Source: Cercis canadensis | Lineage: Eukaryota; Streptophyta; Magnoliopsida; Fabales; Fabaceae | Length of the DNA stretch: 64,000 nt | Direction of reading: 5' to 3' | Assembly (NCBI GenBank): GCA_003255065.1 | Contig: QAOA01002417.1 | Location: 2,117,846-2,181,845 of the forward strand | In this document: positions 37,576 to 48,113 of the stretch, in pieces | How positions within the stretch are numbered: the stretch's first letter is position 1 | Layout of the letters: each line of letters starts with the position of its first letter | Notes under the pieces: model-generated | Database searches by the model: none | Told to the model about the DNA's origin: nothing | What the model saw: only the letters and a program-made list of their open reading frames with translations | Program-made: the position numbers and the translations under genes

Positions 37576-38616
37576 AGAGAGCATGAACTCATTTTTATGC
37601 TAAGTACAAAACATAAAGACTGCTATTTTCTAGCCAGTTAATTCAAACCAAACCAACACTCTGTTTCCTAAGCAAATTATATAACTTTAGGTCTCCATAA
37701 ACAACATTCAATACGCTTAATCAACTTAAACTTAGTTAATTCAAAGCACACAGTCCTCCATTTTTATGCTCGTGTTTTTTAATTGTCCACTGCAGAACCA
37801 TTGTTTCACAACCTCAAACTTTAAAAATGGTTCACTCCACCAAACATTTTGCAACCGATTTCTCAAATTCTGCATTTGGAGCCCTCAAAAAGTTAATACT
37901 TTTTAACCACAAAAGAGCCTATTTCTCAGAGAGAAAAGAGGTACTAGAAGACCAAAGACCACCAGGATATTATTTACCCCACCTCTTACAAATATTTGTC
38001 CTGCCAGCCAAAAATATATTACATAACTCTGGCGTTTCTTCAAATAAGAGCTGTAAAAATCCAAGAAAGTTGCAAACTTATATGAAACACAAGATTACTG
38101 ACAGTCTAACAATATGCATTGTCAACGTAAAGAAACAAATTGGAGCGTAAGACCATGTTGCCAGCTCAGCAGAGAAAGAAACAAAAAGAGACAGAGCAAA
38201 CTGGTTGGTCTTCAGCATTTCTTCCCAAATATCTTCTGAGCTGGGTTCTGGAATATAAAATTTCAATTACAGAATGGTAGCTGGGTTTCACACTCATCAG
38301 CTCCACATCACTAATGATTATAAAGCCAAGCACTTCCAGATCAAATGATGTTTCAATAAAATAATAATAAACAGCTGATTGATGGGGGAAAAAATAACAA
38401 CTTACTGCTAGATACGATCTTGCACTGGGTGGGCATAGACATCGGGTTTGTAATCGATGAATTGGTTACCATAACAACTATAAAACCAACCAGAAAGGGA
38501 AGCGAAAGCAAGAAAATTATGGGTAATAGAAGTGCAAGAATCCATTGTAGTATTAAAAAGAGGAGACCCTTCTTCTTGGTCCTTTCCGACTCCGATACTT
38601 CCTGGGAGGGATCCAT
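35345..38616 (-). CDS. Multi-pass membrane protein, function unknown
   Basis: Five exons on the minus strand (38616-38406, 37276-37146, 36832-36707, 36533-36406, 35672-35345) join in frame to give 307 aa. All introns are GT-AG. A charged N-terminus (MDPSQEVSESERTKKKG) precedes a long hydrophobic stretch at about 17-51 (FLILQWILALLLPIIFLLSL). Residues 52-200 form a soluble domain with several cysteines (KICEPG, FSCRYDYYWASVF, YCRPSF, YECWYSSGISKV, FSCHP), which may be disulphide-bonded on the lumenal or outer face. Two further membrane segments lie at about 217-243 and 266-286. It looks like a plant-conserved transmembrane protein, but I recognise no named family and assign no function. Structure confidence is good because each junction keeps frame. 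Confidence 0.82.
37535..37574. repeat. A40 homopolymer
   Basis: Forty consecutive A bases in intron 1 of the membrane-protein gene, which is a T tract on the transcribed strand. The length is likely unreliable in the assembly and variable in populations. It does not show target duplications that would mark a retroposon tail. Confidence 0.9.
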
Positions 38617-40330
38617 AAATCTAAGGGAGGCTAGGTCTAATTCTAATCTAACTAATAAAGAAATAATTTTTTCGTCGACTCACCGGCCACCGGAACCATT
38701 ATCCGGTGATCGGAGTTTGAGTAGCCGGAGAATAGAGCAAATGGTTTTGATTGGTCCTCTCACTACGCGAAGGTAAAGAAGATATACTTCGACAGAAGAC
38801 GGTGTTCGGCTTCGTCATGGTCAAGCCCATCTCACGAGTTATTACTAAATCCAAGACTCCCAAGTCATCGTGGCCGCCTACATAATTGATGAGGAATTAT
38901 TTGCTAGATTTTGAGTGCAACGACGTAGTTTGATGGCTCAGATGTGCAATAACATTCTAACCGGTTGGAAGGCCAAATAACTAAGCAAGCATTTACCGCG
39001 CTACGGCGCTACGTCGTTTTAACAGAAAATATTAACATTTTTGTTGACAATGATACTAATAGTCCTCAAGAGACAATATTAGAGAGGAATTTGGCTACAT
39101 GCTTTGGCTTAATTGACATTGTCATTAAACTAAAAGTCTGATCTACCCTTGAATCTTCTTTATATCCTTTCTCAAAGAGCAGTAAGTGCATTTCCTCATT
39201 TACCTGATGTTAAAAAATAATAATAATAAAGAATTTATAAAATTTATAAAAAAAAATTAAAGGTTCAAACTTTTGTATTATTATATAACTAGGAATAGAT
39301 TGATGAAGATACAATATTAGAGAAAATTTAGACTTTAGGGTAAAGAAAAAAATTGTTAGATACGAAATTAATAAAAAAAAATATGCTCAAAGAGATCAAA
39401 TAATTTATAATTAATGATATTTATATTATTCTCAATATTTACAAATCTCATATTCAAATATGGATTTGTAGCTAAAAAAACAAAACTAACTGCATGTTTA
39501 TATGGCAAAGATGGATTTTCAGAGCGAATGAGGGATTGTTTTTTTTTTTTTTTTCTGGAAATATGTCCCAAAAGCTTTGAGTTGGTCTTTAACTATAGAC
39601 ATAGTGTTTATTTGTTTTCTTATGAGATACTGTGGTTGTTTGTTTGTTGTTTTTTTTTAATAAAATGATAATAAAAGTAAGTTATTTCAATATTATTGGA
39701 TCTAGTGTCAATAACATGTCTAAAGAACTACAAATGAATATACAGAGACTTACCCAAAAAATATTCTAATTGATTTTATAATGAATTACTAAAAAAATTA
39801 TCTTATTTATTATAATATTGTTATCCTTTTGAAAATTTGTTGGATTGGGACTAAAATCATAAATGGGACGGAATTATTTATTTTCATCCGTTTTTTTCGT
39901 CCATTTGCTTTGCATGATGCAAATGTTGATTTGTCAAATTACACGACAATGTACTTAATTCTCGTGCGTCCAAACCGTCACAGGTGGGGCTCAATTTCCG
40001 GTCACTGGCTTCCGTCGTAAGTCTCAGCCAAAGTATTCAAATGAACGGGGACACTTTCGGGATTTCAATAAATACCCTTCCAAGTAACTCATAAGTTCAC
40101 AATTCGCGGTTCCCTCCCAAACAAATTATGGCGCTTCTTGTTCCAAGAGGCTAGGGTTTCAAATTCATACGCTGTATAGTGTATCTCACTTTTTACTCTC
40201 TCGTTACTTCGATACCAAAACGAAACGATTCTATCAAGTTCCTCGCACTTCTTTGCCATTGGGACTCTGCGATTCTCCTTCGATTCACTTCCTCTAACAA
40301 TTCGTTAGGTTTTGATCTTGAAGTGCGGGA
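38617..40330. promoter_or_regulatory. Divergent promoter region and spacer
   Basis: This 1.7-kb interval lies between the head-to-head membrane-protein (-) and RPA (+) genes. Both ends must carry promoters and 5' UTRs. The middle (39200-39850) is AT-rich with a 16-base T run near 39539-39554 and includes a repeat shared with 49295-49375. No TATA box could be placed with confidence. Confidence 0.4.
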
Positions 40331-43300
40331 ATGGCTGCAAATCTTACGGAAGGAGCAATAACGTTTATGTGCAGGGACGATTTCTCTTCGGAGGATTTGA
40401 AACCGGTGCTCCAAGTAATCGACTTGAAGCTTGTGCAAGCCCAGCAGCATAGCGCCACAGAGAGGTATAGGCTTGTGCTTTCCGATGGTTCGCATTATCA
40501 GCAAGGGATGCTCGCTACTCAGAAGAATGAATTGGTCCATACTGGGAGGTTGCAGAAAGGCTCCGTCGTTAGATTAACACAGTTTATCTGTAACGTTGTC
40601 CAGAATCGCAAGTAAGTCGGTTTATTCTTTTTTGGGCATTATTTTCTTAATTCTGGCTCATCGGTGTGAAGTTGTTGGTTTTCTTCAATTTTTATTTATT
40701 TTTTTGCTTTAAATAAATTAACCACTGCCACTACTTCGGGTGAAGTTATGATTATGAGGTTTGTCTTCTTGCCCTGTTGTTTTAATTGCTTACTTTCTGT
40801 GTGTATAGATCTTAATCTGAGTAAAGTTTTAATTATGTCGATGGAAGAAATTAATAAGACACTGAAAGATGATGTGGAAAAGTAGATGATGATTTCTGAA
40901 TACTGCTACTTAGTGGGTTAATGCGTGTATTTATGTGATTTTTTTTTTTTTTTTTGAAATGGTACATATGTGATATTTTCTCTTGAAAGGAACAGAAGTT
41001 TTGTTTCCAGATATTCTATAAGGATATAGTTGTCAACCTTCAGCTGATTAAAGGAAGTCTAGTTAAGTGCAACATTTGTTATACTATTTTAAATTTGATT
41101 GGTGTTTGATTTGATAAAATTAGACGTCCACTTGTTTTGGTGTTGAGCTTTTTTGAGTTTTTTAAGCAAATCATCCATAGATTATGTAGGTCATAAGGTT
41201 TTTGGCCCACAAGGGTCTTATAATGGATTGATACATCCTCATCCTAGAGGCTGGAAGTTGCTTTATCAGCACAAAGGTCTCTCTGGTAGTAGTTTTACAA
41301 ATGAAGAAATTTAGAAAGTCAAGGTGGGATGTATCAGCTAACATTCAGAGTTTTACGAAGTTTATGCAGACAAATTGTAGGACATGTATGGCTTTTATGA
41401 TTCAGTGGAACAGCTATTTTAATTGTTTGGTAATGTAAAACAATTGTTTGATGTTTCTCTGTTACTCTGTTTCATGTGTTTTTCTTTTTAAAAAAGTTGT
41501 AAATGCGAAAACAAGTGTGTCTGGAAGATAACATATAAAATTTTAAGTGTGTAGTTTTTAACGTCTAAGATTTTTGGGAAGTGGGTTGGTAGGGTAGCTG
41601 TGATAGAAGTGGAACATAATTTAAAAGAAATGAAATTTTGTGATAAGGATTTTTCGTCTCTTCCTCTCTTGGGTGGTTTTCTGATAATTTCATGTTGTCT
41701 TTTTCTATTTTTCTTTTTTTGAAAAAAGGATGGCTATATGGTATTGTGATATAGTTTTCTTGAAGGAAATGACGTGATTCTTCTGATGAACGTTTTATTC
41801 CCCATTGGGAGGTTTTGTTCCTGGTTAGACCTCTGTAAGTTTAGTCAAACTCAGATATATACCGATGATGTGGTTGTTTCTTTCATTGTAAACAGGATTA
41901 TTATCATCATTGAGCTGGATGTGGTGCTTGAAAAATGTGATCTGATTGGAGAACCTGCACCAGCACCAAGAAGTGTTCCTATGCAATCTTCCACTGGCCA
42001 ATCAGGAGCCACTTCTGGAAATCCCCAGTCAATGAGCAACATTTCACCTAGAGCAAACGTGGCTGGAGCCACTGGTCCATCTCTAGATCCTCCAAAAATG
42101 AATCATCCTGCCAATAATGCTTATCCTAGTGGTTCTGACTCTGTAAGATATGGTGCATCAAATGTGGCTCCTGCTTTTCCTAAATCAGAGCCTGGAGCCA
42201 CCTTACCTAAGCCAATGCCATTCAGTGGGTCATATGGCGATCAGAATATGGGTTTTCGCAATCCCCAATCAGAACCTTCAAGGCCATTGCAAAATTCTTT
42301 TGCTCGTCCACCACAGGCAATGTATCGACAGCCATCTCCAGTATACTCTAATAGAGGACCAATAGCAAGAAATGAAGCTCCGCCAAGGATAATTCCAATT
42401 GCTGCATTGAATCCATACCAGAGTATGTGGACAATCAAGGCTAGAGTGACAGCAAAGGGAGAACTCAGGCACTACAATAATCCCCGAGGTGAGGGAAAAG
42501 TATTTTCTTTTGATCTTCTTGACTCTGAAGGTGGAGAAATTCGGGCAACTTGCTTTAATGCTGTGGCAGACCAGTTCTATCATCAAATTGAAGCTGGTAA
42601 AGTCTATCTGATTTCCAGGGGAAGTATAAAGCCAGCTCAAAAGAATTTTAATCACCTTCGTAATGATCAAGAACTGACCCTTGATATGACATCAGTTATA
42701 CAGCCATGCCCTGATGATGACAACTCAATCCCAAAGCAACTGTTTCATTTCCGTCCCATTAGTGAAGTTGAAAGTATGGAAAATAACAGTGTTGTGGATG
42801 TGATTGGTGTGGTGTCTTCTGTTAGTCCTACAGCTTCAATCATGAGAAAAAATGGTACTGAAACTCAGAAAAGAGTCCTCCAGTTGAAAGACATGTCTTG
42901 CCGAAGTGTTGAATTAACTCTATGGGGAAATTTTTGCAATGCAGAAGGACAAAGGCTGCAAAGTATGTGTGATTCTGGGGCATTTCCAATTTTGGCTGTG
43001 AAAGCTGCCAGAGTAAATGATTTCAATGGGAAGGCTGTTGGGACCATAGCCACTAGTCAGCTATTTATAGACCCTGATTCTCCAGAGGCTTATAGGCTAA
43101 AAGAATGGTTTGACAGGGAAGGGAGGAAGACTCCAACTGTTTCAATTTCCAGAGAAACATCTAATATTGGTAATACAAATATACGGAAGACTATATCTCA
43201 GATTAAAGATGAGAAGTTAGGGACTTCAGAGAAGCCTGATTGGATCATTGTCTGTGCAAGTGTTTCATTCATTAAGGTTGATAATTTCTGCTACACGGCC

Positions 43301-44197
43301 TGTCCTATCATGATAGGGGATAGGCAATGTAACAAAAAAGTGACTAATAATGGAGATGGGAAATGGCGGTGCGATAGGTGTGATCAGACTATTGATAATT
43401 GTGACTATAGGTATATACTACAACTCCAGATACAGGACCATACAGGCTTAACATGGGTTACAACTTTTCAGGAGTGTGGTGAGGAGATCATGGGTATTCC
43501 TGCCAAAGATCTGTATTATTTGAAATACGAAGATAAAGATGATGAAAAATTTGCAGAAATAATCCGTAATGTTCTCTTCAATAAATATATATTCAAGTTG
43601 AAAGTAAAGGAGGAGACATTCAGTGATGAACAGCGTGTAAAGTCGACAGTAGTAAAAGCAGACAAGGTAAACTTCTCATCGGAATCTAGATTTCTTTTGG
43701 ACTTGATTGATAAGCTTAAAGCTGATAGGGCAGAAGACGTTAATCATAATTCCGTAATCAATAACGCTGGACTCGGGAACGTTGGAAGTGGACAAACTAC
43801 CCCACCAGTTTATAATCAGGGGGGTCAGTATGCTAGTAGGACAACAGCAAATCAAGGAGTTCAGTATGGAAACCAATATAATGGTTATTTTCCTTCGGCT
43901 GGGAGTTCTGGTTCATATATGTCTTGTAATAACTGTGGAGGCTCTGGTCATAGCTCTGCAAATTGCCCAAACATTATGAGTGGACCTGGCCGGTCTACCG
44001 GGGTGCCCTTTGCAAACAGAGTATCTGCTGGGTCAAGCGGTGGTGCTGCCCCTGGTGAGTGCTTTAAATGTCATCAAACAGGTCATTGGGCAAGAGATTG
44101 TCCTGGTTTCAATGCAGCCCCTCCGGCTTATGGAAGCACTAGTGGAATACCAGCAAGGTATGGGGTTGTTCAAAAGCAACAGCTTGGTGGATTTTGA
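40331..44197 (+). CDS. Replication protein A large subunit (RPA70, C/E type)
   Basis: Two exons, 40331-40611 and 41896-44197, give 860 aa. RPA binds single-stranded DNA in replication, repair and meiotic recombination as a trimer with RPA32 and RPA14. Domain order: N-terminal OB fold (1-110), a Pro/Ser/Gln-rich linker (110-250), DBD-A from about 258 (NPYQSMWTIKARVTAKGEL), DBD-B at about 390-500, DBD-C from about 541 with its zinc ribbon (C562 ... CNKKV ... WRCDRC), then a Gly/Ser tail with two CCHC knuckles: CNNCGGSGHSSANC near 770 and CFKCHQTGHWARDC near 815. These knuckles mark the plant RPA1C/RPA1E class, tied to DNA repair rather than bulk replication. The splice rebuilds an IIIII run. 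C versus E cannot be decided here, since its neighbours match both Arabidopsis loci. Confidence 0.95.
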
Positions 44198-44614
44198 ATG
44201 TTTGTAGAAACTGCTGCTTGTTTTATTGACATTTTGTTGGAGGGGGTACCCTTGGGCCTTGGCTTGTTGGTTGGTTATCTCATGTACAGCTCTGTATATG
44301 GAACCCAGGGTTGGATCTTTTTTGAAGCCATGGCTGGCATACTTGTGTCAATGGATATAGACTCCAAACTTCAAAGTCGCGCTTTTGGTAGAGAAATTGT
44401 AGAGTAGACAGGCAATAAAAGCCTCCTCGACGTTTTTGTAATATATCTTGTGGTAAGTGGTATTTTAACAGTGCTTTTAAGTTAAAGGCAGTACTACAGA
44501 ATTTTTATTTGGCACTTATGTTGATGATTAAAAAGTCTAATCTATGATTGAGTGATACTGAAGTTGTTCTTAAAATTTGTAGGTTTTATATTTGAGAAGT
44601 CGTAGCCAAATACT

Positions 44615-44656
44615 AAAAAAAAAAAAAAAANNAAAAAAAAAAAAAAAAAAAAAAAA
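44615..44656. repeat. Poly-A tract containing an assembly gap
   Basis: A16, then NN at 44631-44632, then A24. The two N positions mean the true length of the run is unknown. It lies about 420 bases after the RPA stop. Confidence 0.9.
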
Positions 44657-46000
44657 GCCTAATTGTCACCCGTTAAAACAATGTGGTCATTATAACCATA
44701 CGTTATTTTTCTCGTAAACTGGTCACACAAGGGATTTCTTGCTTCTTATCGAGTAAAGTCGTTTATGGAATTCATGATATAGTGAGAATGAGAGGTCTAT
44801 TAAGTTTTTCATTTCGTTTATTTTTTGGTGTGGAAGCAAGAGAGCTAGGATTGGATCATCAAAAGAGCTGCCGTTGCCCTAATAATTGATGGTGTTGAAT
44901 GCTGCTCGTTATTGGATGGGTGAAGTAATCCTAGAAATAATCTCCAATTAAATAAATTGATAGTTGAAAAAAAAAATCAAAAGGAAGCTGTTTTATTTCT
45001 TTTTAGAGAAAGGTGTGAAAATTTTGGACTGTAGAAAAAATTAAGTGTGTTTGGTGTGAGTTTTGTTAACCTAAACATTATCTTTAAATTTATTTTCATA
45101 AGAATTTTAGTGTTACGTACACACTGAATTTTGAGTGGCCCAAAAAATTTGAGAAAAGGAAATTTTTGGCTAACAATTATGTAATTAGGGTGTACACAAA
45201 TATACCCAAATCTATCACCAGGACAAAAGTGTGCACGAAAAATACATCACATGCACAAGTTTGGTGGCTATGGCAAAAAAAAGAATGACAGACCATTTCG
45301 TGGCTCATGGCTGGCTACTTCAACAGTTCAACGTGACAATTACCTGCTACGCTGCTACGGGCATTAAAGTCTAAACTTTTCCTCTTTCATATTTTTTTTA
45401 AAAAAATCCACGAGGCGTTTTTTGGGCCGTGATTAAATCCCCAACTGAAGAAAATTAGGTGCATTTGACAAGTCTTCGAAGCAGCGCCTGTGTCGTGCTC
45501 ACGTGTCTGTGGCAACCACACGTCTTTCCCAGTTCTCAGGTTCGGTAATTTGCCGGCGGAGAAGAACCCAATCCGGTGTCTTTTCTCTTACCTGATTAGC
45601 TTTTCGATTTTCAGTCTTTTCGATTTTCAGTATCTTCCTTGTCTGAATTCTATCAATTCGATGTTGAATTGGCTGAACGAAATGGACGGTCTTTTAGGGT
45701 TGAGATCGATCTACCACACAAGTCCCAGTTTTTGGGAATTTTTGTTCGTTTCCTTTGAAATTTATTTTCATAGTTTACAATAATGGCACGGTGCTTTAAG
45801 CATGTGAACGATCTGTGTGATAAATTTGTTCCGTCTCTATGCTCAATTGATTCGTAGGCACTGACTTGTACATGCATGGGCTTTTCATTTCCCACTTGTA
45901 GTTCAATTGTGCTTTCTAAGGTTAAAACCAGGCACTGTTCTGCACTTATAGCTGAACTGTTTTATATCATCTGCTTTATGATCAAAATCTATTTCAGTAT

Positions 46001-46432
46001 TGAAGAAATGGCTTCAATTGAGGGTTTAGCTACCGATCCTAACTTCTCTTATCGTCGATTAGAACTTGGAATTACTCATTTCTTGCTGCTGCAATTATTT
46101 TTGTTAGTTTTTGATTCTAGGAGAGGGATTTTCTCTGATTGTGCACACGATAGGCTACTACTGAAGTGATTTTTCAAATCCTTTGATAATTGATGAATGT
46201 GAAAGTTTTTCTGTGAATTACTGATAGACGCATGGATCTGGTTGATCATGGGATAGAATGTCCAAAATCCAAAATCTTTTGTTTAGATACTGATAGAGAT
46301 TGTGTCAAGTAGTGTCCCATATCATGGGTTTTATGTCCAGTTGTCTCTATAGTGAAGAAATGGGTTCAATTGAGGGGTCAGCTACTGATCCTACTTCCTC
46401 TTTTCATTGATTAGAACTAGGAACTACTCATT
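46001..46432. repeat. 80-base direct repeat, 352 bases apart
   Basis: Copies at 46001-46080 and 46353-46432 share TGAAGAAATGG, TTCAATTGAGGG, AGCTAC-GATCCTA, GATTAGAACT and ACTACTCATTT/ATTACTCATTT, with scattered substitutions. Both lie in the likely 5' UTR intron of the following gene. The first copy is open from its ATG for 51 codons; the second hits a stop after 16. Confidence 0.85.
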
Positions 46433-46497
46433 TATTGTGTCAAGTTTTTTCACTTTTGTGTTGTTTGTAGAAGAAATTGCTTTGACAATCGGAGGCA

Positions 46498-48113
46498 ATG
46501 GACTTTTTATTAAAGGGAATGAACGAGGATGCATCTGAGTGCCCCTTTGATGTAAAAGACATCCAAAGGTGCCCATTTTTGAGAAACATCGGTAAACCTA
46601 CAAACTTCTCCTTTTCTACAACAAATATGTGTATTCCTGTAAGTTGCTCATCTCTTTATGCCCACCAGTATTCTATTCGAATGATGAATTTTAATTTGGG
46701 TCAGTATTTAAGCTAATTGTCTTCATTCTCAATGTTAAGGTGCGTGGAGCGAAGGGTCCTATATTTGAAGATGGTCCCAGTTTTGACACAGCATTTAAGC
46801 TTTTTCATGGGAAAGATGGAGTTATTCCCCTCTCTGAGACATCTGACTTTCACATTGACAGTACAGAACCTGCGCCTCTGCCTGTTTTCAACCCTTTAGC
46901 GGCAAAAGCTGCCACCATAAGTCTGTCAGCCTTTGGTCCAGGTGGCCCATTCAGCTTTGGTAATTTTTCTGAGAAATGGAAAAGGCAAAAGAAGACTGAA
47001 TCATCGAACAAAAGGGAACCCTCATCTCAGGTAGATGTTTGTTTCTTTATCCATCTGATTATTTTTGACTAAGAAGTATGTTTCTGCAAATAAGAAGTTA
47101 ATTTTGTCATTGGGCACTTCAGTATGAGCTCTGTGACTGGTAATAAGTATTTAAACTGTTATGGGCTTGAGAGAATACAATGTAGGGCAGGAATCTGCAG
47201 TAACATATGAAAGAAAAATCAGTATTGCCATCTTTGCATGAGCTTGATCTTACAAGCCTATTATCAATCATTTTAATTTAATGACCATGCGATTGGCAAT
47301 ACTTTTGCTGCTATGGTTGTGGCTAACTGGCTCACATAAAAAGGTTCTAATGTGTTTTGTGAAGTTTTTTTCTTTTGTTCACTAATGAAATGTGAACTAA
47401 TTATAGTAACTTTTCCCTGCTGAGCTTCCCTCCAGAAGAAAGGTGATCCGGCAAAACATGAGGCACATGGAAATGAATGGTTGGAAAATGGAAACTGCCC
47501 AATTGCTAAGTCTTATAGAGCTGTAAGTCATGTTCTCCCCCTTGTTGCAACAGCTTTTCGGCCACCACCTGGCATGAAACTTAAATGCCCACCTGCAATT
47601 GTTGCTGCGAGGGCAGCCCTTGCTCGCACAGCCTTTGTTAAAAACCTGCGTCCTCAACCACTTCCTGCAAAAGTGCTTGTAGTTGCAGCCCTGGGCATGG
47701 CTCTTAATGTTCCCCTGGGTGTATGGAAGGAGCATACTAAGAAGTTCTCACTATCATGGTTTGCAGCAGTGCATGCATCCGTTCCCTTTATAGGGATGCT
47801 TCGGAAGTCAGTCTTGATGCCTAAAACAGCAATGGCATTGACAATTGGAGCTTCGATCCTGGGGCAGATTATCGGCTCAAGGGCAGAACGTATCCGGCTG
47901 AAGGCAATAGCTGAGAGGGGAAGAGTGACTACAGAGACAGCAGGCGACATGGCAGGCTATAATTCTAGCCAGTTGAGTGATATCGGGGGTGGTGGTGGTC
48001 ACTGTGGTGCACAAGAGATGGTGCTCAACTCACTTCCCGTGAAGGATACTCGTCCGACTTCAGCACCCAATGTGTTATTGACCACGCTACGAGTGAAATC
48101 AATTCAAGTTTGA
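46498..48113 (+). CDS. Plant protein with hydrophobic C-terminal half, unknown role
   Basis: Three exons, 46498-46638, 46740-47039 and 47436-48113, join in phase 0 to give 372 aa. The N-terminal half is soluble and carries CPFDVKDIQRCPFLRNI, a double Cys-Pro-Phe motif reminiscent of metal-binding or heme-regulatory CP motifs, then VRGAKGPIFEDGPSFDTAFK and a Gly/Pro/Phe segment (SAFGPGGPFSFG). Residues 200-310 hold several moderately hydrophobic helices (KVLVVAALGMALNVPLGVW, SWFAAVHASVPFIGML, TAMALTIGASILGQIIGS), which could be membrane-associated. The tail is Gly/His-rich (GGGGGHCG). From memory it resembles the At5g45410/At4g25030 family, which has no firm function. The ATG at 46498 follows a likely 5' UTR intron whose acceptor ends at 46470. 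Confidence 0.82.

Larger units (their letters stand above)
44198..46497. other. Spacer with an A-run gap and 5' UTR exons
   Basis: The RPA 3' UTR runs to roughly 44600, where an A run is interrupted by NN at 44631-44632. From about 45500 the DNA probably belongs to the leader of the next gene: an acceptor ends at 46470, so a 5' UTR intron is likely. That intron holds a duplicated 80-base segment. A G-box CACGTG lies at 45500-45505. Confidence 0.45.

Noticed and set aside
45499..45523. Imperfect palindrome with a G-box (TGTGGCAACCACA core)
   Set aside because: Short palindromes like this occur by chance; the CACGTG may be a real ABRE-type site, but nothing in the sequence proves it.
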